The notes under the pieces were generated by a model. The model was not told the origin of the DNA, did not search any database, and saw only the letters and a list, made by a program, of their open reading frames with translations. From the NCBI GenBank assembly GCA_047967505.1, contig CM106539.1: a DNA stretch of 64,000 bases. One strand, 5' to 3'. Positions 56,008-64,000 of this stretch are shown here, piece by piece; within the stretch, counting starts at the first letter, position 1; each line of letters opens with the position of its first letter. Made by a program: the position numbers and the translations under genes. Source of the stretch: Dipteris shenzhenensis (Eukaryota > Polypodiophyta > Polypodiopsida > Gleicheniales).

Positions 56008-56650
56008 CTCTCATTCTATTCCTCCACTCTACCACCCCTCACCTTCATCAACGCGTTTCCTCTATTCTGCCATCCCTGCCCTCCCTCCACCCATTCCCTC
56101 CCTTCGTTGGTCACCCCTTAGCTCTCTCTACAAATGCCCCCTCCCTCCACTCTACCACCCCTTATCTCCCTCAATCTATTTTTTCCCTCCATTTTGCCAC
56201 CCCCTTTATAGCCACTCCCTCCCTCCACTTTGCCACCCCCCACGTCCTTCAATTCTCTCCCTCCGACATGGTCGTCCCTCAGTTCCCTCACCCCTCTCCT
56301 CCCCCATCGCACCCAACCCCTCCCATAGCATTCACCCTTCTCCTCACATAGTCCCCCCTCTCCCAACCACTCTACCTCCCTTGCCACAACGCTCACCCTC
56401 CCCTCATCACACCCCACTATTCCCACATCACTCACCCTTCCTTTCAGGTAGTCCCCCCCTTCATGCCAAACAACAGAGAAAAGGTAGTCCCCCCCTTCAT
56501 GCCAAACAACCTCATAATCAACCTCTCGCACCCTCTCATACACCCCCCCTCCAGTTATAGCACCCATCTTGTAAGCCCTCTCCAACGATGCCACCCCTTT
56601 CCCCTTGGCATCCAACGCATCTCTACCCCTTCACAACCCAATTAACCCAT
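56008..56650. repeat. Pyrimidine-rich degenerate repeat, right part
   Basis: Long, nearly pure C/T on the plus strand, with recurring words such as CCCTCCACT.T.CCACCCC. A local duplication CCCTTCATGCCAAACAAC occurs at about 56458 and 56493. The 165-codon Gly/Glu/Arg/Val-rich minus-strand frame is explained by this composition and is not annotated as a gene. Confidence 0.75.
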
Positions 56651-57957
56651 GACCCCTCTGCCATTGTGTGCCTCTCCTCCTCTCCATGTGATCTTTCCTC
56701 CACTTAATATGTGGTCCTCCATGTCGATGTCCCTCTTAAAGTCACATGGCCACCTCTCCAATTAACATGTGGCCCCCTCTCCTCTTAGTACTTTTCTTCA
56801 TTTAAAAAAGGAAGAGGAAGAAGTAAGACTGCTCAGATCCACGTGTTGAGTAGTATCCTTGAGTCCTGTCAAAAGAGAAATGTTTAGATTCTTAAGGTCT
56901 TCAACATCATGAAAGGTAATCGAGGGTGTTTAAATTCAAATGCACTTCATCAACAATGCTATATAGGACACTTCAAACTTAAAAAATTAACAACTTTATA
57001 TAGGAAAATCATATGTGAGAGCTGTCAAAAGGAGAAGTGTGCAGTTATTCAAGCTCTTCAACTTATGAGAGCTAATTCTATGATTGGGCATTATTTGGGG
57101 CTAGCCAACTGAAAAATAGCTACTTAGTAGCACCATACAAGCTTTCAAGCTTGATAACTTTGAAAGGAAACATCAGATTTTGATGTCACAAAAGAGAAAA
57201 GTAGGTGTTGTGCTTATACTTTGAATTTATAATTATTTGATAATATTGACACTCAATCTAGAAACTTTTTCATGGTGTTCAATGACACGACTCTGGATTT
57301 TCTTCGCCAACTTGGCCCAAAACTCCCCACCAAGTAGAAGGAGACATATTTCTAGAGCTACTAAACTAATCAATAGTAGGGAGTTTTTAGTAATCTTCAA
57401 CAACTTGACAATGGATGGGATGCATGCAAGTAAATGAGAGAGAATTTGGACTTTTTTGTTCAACTTTTGTCTTCCTATATTTTGTTGATATGCAACTTGA
57501 TTCCACTAGGAAAGTTGGTGCTTAATGATCACTACCAGGGTCGACTGGCAAACTTGTTGGGATTAGATTGGTATAATGAAGGTTTCATCCATGGCTCCTT
57601 TTTTTGGGCTTTCCCTCCCAATGAATCTTCTATACCACATCATGAATGGCAATTCTCACACCGATTACGCATTAAGACTAGCCGGGCTAATGCCAATAAC
57701 TAGAGACGGTTGCATATGCACCCTATGTGATTTAAGGAGATTGAGTCAGAGGAGCACTCTAAACCTTCATGTCTTTAGCCTTTTATTTTTACCCATACTT
57801 CACTATGCAGACGCCAAACGAAATTCAAAATCAGAAAGAAACACTACTTACTAAAGCAAGGTTAGGTTACCTCTATCCTTTTATTTTAAGGGTACCTCTA
57901 TCCTCTGGGGTCCATAAAAATTCGATCAAAATCTAAAACAACCATCATCAATCGCCA
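56651..57957. other. No gene recognised
   Basis: AT-rich DNA with short frames on both strands (for example 56909-57112 with two CxxC-like pairs, and 57434-57703). None matches a family I know. Confidence 0.35.
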
Positions 57958-58742
57958 GATAAGGAAGACCTTCATTTCAGCATGCTTAGGAGTGTTCTGA
58001 GACTGGCCAATATCATTTAGATTGTAGGCCCGGTGTTATACTCTAAACAGATACTCTCAGCTGACTGTCGCAGGATCACTTCCCTCAATTCTGCCATGCC
58101 CCATTTGCCAGGCCTACGGGACCCTTAGGATTTGCCTTGCCAAACTTGTTTGCCATGGCCCAGCCAAGCACAGCAGAATCCATTTCAGACCACAGAGGAT
58201 TGGGTAGAAATGCAGTTTTGTCACCAATATTCCCTGCAAGAACTCTTCCAATCAGAAAGAAACACAAGCACTATTATGTTCTTATCAGTACCTATCTCCT
58301 GTCGGCTCAAGTCAAAATTACATAAGACTGGGAAACAGTAAACCAGCTGCTAAAGATTAGGCCACATCTTGATTCTAGGAGCAATAACAATCTCACTTGA
58401 TCCTCTATTTCTTACACCAGCTGCCAGCCTTTTGCCCAGGTCCTCTAGGACAAGGAAGATGTTCCTTTCATCATGCTTGTGAGTGTTCCGAGATTGGCCA
58501 ACATCCTTCACATTGTAGGACTAGCCTTAAGATATTATCAGCTCACTCTTGCAAGATCACTTCCCTGGATTCTGCCCACCCCATTTGCCATGCTCACTGG
58601 ACCCTTACGATTTGCCTTGCCATATTTTTTTTGCAATGGCCCAGCACAAAAACAGCAGAATCCATTTCAGACCAGACCCCAGAGGGAATGGCTACAGATG
58701 CGGTTTTGTCACAGATATTCCCTCAAAACTCTTCCAACCTTG
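57958..58742. repeat. Duplicated block downstream of the PPR gene
   Basis: Copy 1 (about 57958-58262) and copy 2 (about 58448-58742) are direct repeats with a period of roughly 480 bp. They share GATCACTTCCCT, CCCCATTTGCCA, GGATTTGCCTTGCCA (with one change), CAGCAGAATCCATTTCAGACC and ATATTCCCT. Copy 1 is open on the minus strand for 60 codons (with SEMDSAVLGWAMANKFGK); copy 2 is not. It may be an old mobile repeat or a duplicated exon. Confidence 0.65.
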
Positions 58743-58945
58743 TCGTCTGGGAATGTGGGTTGCATCTTGGCATATGAAATCTTATATATTGATAGATGAC
58801 ATCTGACACAAATCCGAAGACCCTTTCAGTTGCGTGTGGGTGTCCCCTTGGAAGTACTAATATGGGCTCAAGTGATAGACAGCTTCTCAGTGTGCCCTCA
58901 ACTTGCATCGTGTTTTTCATCATACCATAGTCCTATGACACCAGC

Positions 58946-60760
58946 TCACATGCTTTCTGTGTTTTGGAGGAATGACCTTTCTGCTTTGCTCCCCACCGTG
59001 TGCACTGCTCTGCTAAGGTCAGTCCAGCAGCCCTGGCTGGCTTTTCTCATAATCTGGACCTTATCATGGTCCCCCCGCATGTTCGCATCAGCATATATGT
59101 TTTCCATCAAGACATATGCTGTGAGAAGCTTTTCATCTAATCTCACTGCATTTTCAAAGGCATGTCTTCCAACCTCTACGTCCTTCCACTTCTGACAAGC
59201 AGCCAACATTGTCAACCAGACGATTAGATTGGGTAGGTAAGGCATCCTTTCCACCATTGCAACCGCCTCACTCGCTTGACCTGCACGGCCTAGAAGATCA
59301 ACCATGCAAGTATAATGTTCAATAGTAGGGATAATGCCGTACCATTGGCTCATAGCCTCAAAGTACTCCTGGCCCTTGTCCACTAGACCCACATGACTGC
59401 ATACGGTGAGAACATTAAGAAATGTGACCGCATCTGGCTGTATGCCTTCCTGCCTCATTCTCTCAAACAAATGAAACACTAATTCACTTTCTCCCTGGCG
59501 GGCATAACCTGCAATAAATGCACTCCATGGTACGGCACCTTTTGTCGGCAATCCATCAAACAACTGTCGGGCATCAGCCATGCTCCCACATTTAGCATAC
59601 ATGTCAATAAGACTAGTTGCCACAATTGGAATACTCTCAAAACCGACCATGCTAATTTGAGAATGGAGTTGCTTTCCAGTTTCCAGAGCTGCTGTGTTGC
59701 CACATGCTTTCAGGATGGCAACAAAGGTTATACTACTTGGTGACACACCTTGTTCTTGCAATTGCACAAAAAGTCTAAAAGATTCCTTGGTTTCTTCTTG
59801 TTCAGCATACCCCAAGATCATGGTAGTCCATGTAACCACATCACGATGAGACAATTCGCTAAAGACAGAATGTGCATCCTCCATGCACCCACATTTTGAA
59901 TACATATTCAGCAAGGTGTTTCCCACAAATACATCTGAATCAAAGCCACTCTTTACCACCTGGGAGTGAATGGCCCTACCTTTCCTCAGGCATCCCATTT
60001 TTGTGAATTTACCATCAACTTGCTCCCCCTCTTCCCGTGCTGCCAGGCTACTGCAAGCCTTCAATGAACCAACAAAGATTCGTCGATCTGTTGTGACACC
60101 TTCCTGGTGCATCCGTGCATACAATTCCAAAGCCAGCACATTGTCTTGTTGCTCAGCATACCCCAGGATCATAGTGGTCCACGTAACCACATCACGATGA
60201 GGTATATTGTCAAAAACACGCTGTGCATCCTCCAAGCTCCCACATTTGACATACATATTCACCAAGGTCGCTCCCACAAATACATCATAGTCAAAGCCTC
60301 TCTTTACTACTTGGAAATGGATGGCTCTACCTTTTGCTAGGCACCCTATTTTTGCCAATTTCATGTTAACTTGCTTTCTGTCGCCCGCTGCGAGGCTACT
60401 GCAAGCCTTCAATGCACCAACAAAGGTTCGAGCACTCGGTTGGATACCTTGTTGGTGCATCTGTGCATACATCGTCAACGCCCATGCACCCTCTTCCTGC
60501 TTGGCATATCCGAGGATCATAATGTTCCAAGACACCCTATCATGTTTTTGCATGTTGTCAAACACATGGCGAGCATCCACCATGCTCCCACTCCGCACAT
60601 ACATATGCATCAAGTTGTTTGCTTTAAAGACTGAAAGCTCATTTAGACCATGAGTCTCCTTAACCTCCTTCAGCTGAAGCAAACTCTCATGGACTGCGAT
60701 TCCAGCTCTGCCAGCACCAAAGGAATGACTGCAGAGGGACAGCCTAAACTGTGGGCCCAT
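58946..60760 (-). CDS. PLS-class pentatricopeptide repeat protein, E-type
   Basis: A 604-residue intronless frame. PPR proteins bind organelle RNA base by base and guide its editing, splicing or stability in plastids or mitochondria. About a dozen P, L and S motifs are visible, for example ANNLMHMYVRSGSMVDARHV, DVFVGATLVNMYVKCGSLED, DVVTWTTMILGYAEQ (twice) and TSLIDMYAKCGSMADARQLF. The end EHYTCMVDLLGRAGQASEAV, with WLTMLAACQKWKDVEVGRHA, is the E-domain approach. The tail after residue about 570 diverges and there is no DYW deaminase, so editing would need a partner. The start at 60760 is the first ATG after an in-frame TAA at 60793; the N-terminus is short and an organelle presequence is not obvious. 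Stop TGA at 58946-58948. Confidence 0.93.
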   Translation of the reverse strand: MGPQFRLSLCSHSFGAGRAGIAVHESLLQLKEVKETHGLNELSVFKANNLMHMYVRSGSMVDARHVFDNMQKHDRVSWNIMILGYAKQEEGAWALTMYAQMHQQGIQPSARTFVGALKACSSLAAGDRKQVNMKLAKIGCLAKGRAIHFQVVKRGFDYDVFVGATLVNMYVKCGSLEDAQRVFDNIPHRDVVTWTTMILGYAEQQDNVLALELYARMHQEGVTTDRRIFVGSLKACSSLAAREEGEQVDGKFTKMGCLRKGRAIHSQVVKSGFDSDVFVGNTLLNMYSKCGCMEDAHSVFSELSHRDVVTWTTMILGYAEQEETKESFRLFVQLQEQGVSPSSITFVAILKACGNTAALETGKQLHSQISMVGFESIPIVATSLIDMYAKCGSMADARQLFDGLPTKGAVPWSAFIAGYARQGESELVFHLFERMRQEGIQPDAVTFLNVLTVCSHVGLVDKGQEYFEAMSQWYGIIPTIEHYTCMVDLLGRAGQASEAVAMVERMPYLPNLIVWLTMLAACQKWKDVEVGRHAFENAVRLDEKLLTAYVLMENIYADANMRGDHDKVQIMRKASQGCWTDLSRAVHTVGSKAERSFLQNTESM

Positions 60761-62160
60761 AACCAACAAAGACGCAAGCAGATAGCTACATTACATAAAG
60801 ACAGGACCCTGTCACAGAGCAGCAAAAATTTAAGCAAATCGCTAGGCGTAAGTGTCTACCCAGCATTAAAAGATGCCGCAATCTCTCCCTCCAATCACTG
60901 CGATTGAGTGCATGACCCCTAACGCTAGACCTATGTTGTTCTGATGAGGCTATCTGAGTTACTTTAAAGTTTAGTGAAATTAAACGCACATACGGATTTG
61001 TTTTCATAATTAAGCTTGCTCTTACGAGTTGAAATATATTGCTCACCTGTGACCTGATAATCCAAGCTTCTGGCACCGATACTCTTATTAGTTGAATAAT
61101 AAGACAGTGCAAATATTACATCCACTGGCTGGCCTAGTGCCCAAACATGCTTTTGCTCCAATTTGTCGTACATGCTCATATACCTTTACAGTATCGATTG
61201 GCGCAAGAGGGAGGATCCCACGTGAGTGGGCCCTTAACCCAACATCCCGGGAAGTAGCAAATGCAAAACTCCGGTATGCCTTTTCCATAGATCCTTGCAA
61301 GCACAAGTGCGCGTAGGCCATATACGCGGGCGGTACTCGTACAGTCTTGGGTATGAGAAGAAGTACACAAAGTGCAGAAAAATAGCTCCTCTTGCAGAGA
61401 GATGGAGGGTGCAAGGTGACGTGCCATCTCCACTTCTGTCGCGACCAAGATATGTCGAACGCGTGACTTGGGTTACTACCGTATGAAGGGAGTACGTACT
61501 AGATCGTGCTTAGAAAACACGCGAATTTGTGCTCAGTCATCGTGTTCAATCTCATCCATTTAATTTGGCTATAGCTGTAGGGAGGCTGAAATCCACTATT
61601 GCTAGTCGATTTCTCGTGGCCTCCAATTTGAAATGCTTTGGAAGGCGTCATGCAATGGCCAAAGCAAGATGGTTCATTGTTATCGCATTGCCAGGGACAG
61701 TTTCGAGAAGTGTGTCCTCCAATTTGCTTGACATTCGAATTGGTGTTGTGCTTGATGTCATTGACTGCATTGCCAACAGTCTCCTCTCTGCGGTGCTATC
61801 ATGGTGTCAAGGTTTCCACAAACGGTTCTTGAGGTGAAATATAACTGGAACCAGAGCAAGTGCTGAATTTTAAAGAACTCTAGCCAAGTCAATAACAATC
61901 AACACCTTGCCATACCATATACCACTTTCCTATTTCCTAAAATGGCTCTACTAATTCTAAAAATTCCCTAGCATCAGATTTGCATCAAACTTTTTGCATT
62001 GGGTTTGTAATTTTCCGTTTCAATTGTCTTGGCATTCCGAATTTGGATTTGATTAACAAAAGTTAGAAAATTTGCATGATTCATTTAAAAAATTCATTGG
62101 TGATTTAATTAAAACATTAACCTAAGCTAAATCCCCTAATGTAAATTAATCTAAATTAAG
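60761..62160. other. Upstream region of the PPR gene
   Basis: No second gene was recognised. The part at about 61180-61760 has more CpG than the repeats around it and may be the PPR promoter or 5' UTR. A minus-strand frame at 61088-61414 of 108 codons (with YMAYAHLCLQGSMEKAYRSF) shows no known motif and could be a UTR coincidence. Confidence 0.4.
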
Positions 62161-62164
62161 CTAG

Positions 62165-62350
62165 CCTCCAACTTGCCCTTGCCCCTGCCCCTCCCCCTCC
62201 CCCACCCTTTCCCCTCCGCCTTGCCGCGCCGCCACCACCCTCCCCTCGTCTCAAGCAGCTCTCTCTCCTTCCCTCTCTAGCCTCTCCCCCTCCTCGTTTC
62301 TCTGTTTTCTCTTCTGCCCCCCTTGCTGGCAGCGCCCCCGCCCCTACTAT
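62165..62350. repeat. Pyrimidine-rich low-complexity tract
   Basis: C-rich plus strand with runs of CCCCT and CTCTC, similar in style to 56008-56650. Frames across it are Gly/Arg-rich artefacts. Confidence 0.7.
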
Positions 62351-62365
62351 CCCACCTATTGGCAC

Positions 62366-64000
62366 ACACGCCTTGAGCTACTCATTGTCCCTCGAGCTCA
62401 GACAAGGTACTCAATAGTTTCGGCCTTCTAAGGAAAGGTTTTGGAGGCACCGATGTCACCGTGACTCTTCTTTCCTCCATCCATCCTTCGCGACCTTCCC
62501 CTCCATTCATCCTTCGCGACCTGGTGTCTCCGTTCCTGGAGTGGGAGAGCCTAATCGATGTGCCTTGCCTTGCAGCTTGTTGAAGGCACTGGATCTAATC
62601 GCATCAAGCACCCAAAAGGGGCCGGCGAAGGAGGCATGGTGGCATCAAGCAGGGGAGATGCAATGGCGAGCATGGAGGGGAAGGCAATGTGACGTTGCGA
62701 GAGCATGCAGAGAAGAGGCGCAGCGCAACTATGCAGAGCTCCCTTTATACTATTTCCATGGCAGTTCACAAAGAATTCCAAAAGAGCCACTCCAAGGACA
62801 CATGGCTCCTATAGCCTCCCCCCCATTTCCCCTTCACCCCATCCCCATGGTCTAATACCATTTTTCACCAACAAGGGGCCCGTATACAATGAACCTGCAA
62901 CAATTTCATTTTCACTTGTGAAAAGTATTTCTATAATTTTGTAAAATCTATTAAATTTTAGGTAATTTAGTTATCTTTTAGCTTTAAAAATATGCAACTC
63001 CTTAGAAAAACCTTCAAAAGTTTGAATATGCTCTAGTGAAGAATATGTTCCCTTATCGATTTCAATATGCTCCCTCCCTTGGTGATCCCTTGGCTTAGGG
63101 AGGAAGCCATTATCTTCCGGAAGGTATTTGGATTTCTCCAATTGTCTGATCTGTCCAATTTCAAAAGAGGGAAAGTGGCCCCACAATTTTAATCTACTAG
63201 ATTAACTAGCCCATAGTTAAACTAACCAGTCCACAATTAAATTCAACTAGCACAAAATACAAAATCACCGTCCAGAATTACAATTTTTACCCAAGGTTAA
63301 TCATTTAATCCCTCCCTTGGGCCCTCTACATGGGGGAATGAACCATAGTCCGAGTTTCCAGTTGAAAAGTGCCTAGACTACAGCTCACAGCCTCCAACCA
63401 CACGCCAAATTCTGAGCACTTTCCTTCCCAAAAAGTCCTCCCTCGGCCCATTCCCCTATGCATCTTCACCCTCTGTTCTAATAAAAAACATCATGTCTTT
63501 CTACGAGATAGACAAAAGACTCTTCTTTTGAATTAAGGCAAGGGTTTGCTACTTATGAGCATGGCTTTTCTAAAAAATTCTAAACACCACCTAGTATCGT
63601 CTCATCACCGCCCCTTGGAGACTCTTAGAATCAATTGTTTGTCTTGAATAATGAGAGGAACATCCTAGGGAAGATTTAGCTTCTACTCTTAAGTGTGGAA
63701 TTTATGAAAGTAGATTCCCAACAAACCCTAGAGAACATTCAAGACAAGTTATGGAAAATAGCATTTAGAAGCCTAAGTATTGGTGTACATATAGTTTTGA
63801 GTTCTGTAAGTTTTCTAAGTGAACTAGAATGGCCATCAAATGAGCTGCTATCGACCTCCTTCATGGCACAATGAATATTCCTCAATTCCTAGTTTTGCTC
63901 AATGTAACCTAGTTTTGCTCAATATAATGTCTAGTTTACTACAAGCCACAAGGTGTCACTCTTTCAAAACACGATGGATACTCCTTTGTTACCTAGTGTT
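62366..64000. other. No gene recognised
   Basis: No domain was identified on either strand. A 20-bp direct repeat CCTAGTTTTGCTCAAT.TAA occurs twice in tandem at 63888-63927. Confidence 0.4.

Noticed and set aside
56118-56615. 165-codon Gly/Glu/Val-rich minus-strand frame
   Set aside because: It lies entirely in a pyrimidine-rich repeat; the composition explains both the openness and the amino acids.
58830-60907. Several plus-strand frames of 60-120 codons
   Set aside because: They are antisense to the PPR coding sequence, which has clear repeat motifs on the minus strand.
1-64000. CRISPR arrays, bacterial operons, tRNA or rRNA genes
   Set aside because: No regularly spaced repeats with unique spacers, no cloverleaf with matching arms and no rRNA signature were seen; gene structure and elements are those of a plant nucleus.

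Overview
The window is nuclear DNA of a land plant. It is mostly transposable-element debris, with two protein-coding genes I am confident in, both on the minus strand. The first is a six-exon tubulin tyrosine ligase-like (TTLL) polyglutamylase gene (38759 down to 20859). The second is an intronless PLS-class pentatricopeptide repeat (PPR) gene (60760 down to 58946). TTLL glutamylases modify axonemal tubulin and are expected mainly in plants that keep swimming sperm. The PPR wording, the very large intron and the decayed retroelements fit a homosporous fern such as Ceratopteris. That placement is inference, not proof.

Layout. 1-3290: AT-rich intergenic DNA with low-complexity repeats. 3290-5996: two decayed Ty3/gypsy elements lying tail to tail. 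5997-15307: a Ty1/copia cluster. One copy (A, plus strand) is inserted into the second gypsy element. A second copy is split inside gag into two inverted parts (B minus, C plus). 15308-17220: nothing recognised. 17233-20440: a broken Helitron with an RPA-like zinc-ribbon fragment, a Helitron N-terminal-like domain and a short helicase-side fragment; the nuclease and helicase motifs are missing. 20859-38759: the TTLL gene. Its fourth intron is about 13.6 kb and holds a 560-bp tandem array, copia remnants, a hAT-like fragment and a copia element that itself contains a 5'-truncated LINE.

38760-39345: the CpG-rich upstream region of TTLL. 39945-40745: a duplicated non-coding block. 41390-43540: a LINE remnant (DUF4283 ORF1 joined to the zf-RVT end). 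45720-48310: a plus-strand gypsy with gag, protease and reverse transcriptase. 49448-50540: a hairpin and a short LTR-like direct repeat. 50665-56007: a minus-strand chromodomain gypsy with both LTRs, primer-binding site and polypurine tract, but without its reverse-transcriptase core. It sits inside a pyrimidine-rich repeat. 57958-58742: a duplicated block just downstream of the PPR gene. The rest to 64000 has no recognised gene.

The two genes are unlikely to be functionally linked. TTLL would act on microtubules of the flagellar apparatus. The PPR protein would act on organelle RNA. The TTLL reading frame is intact across all six exons despite the load of insertions in intron 4, so it is probably expressed. 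All calls come from reading the sequence; no database search was run.
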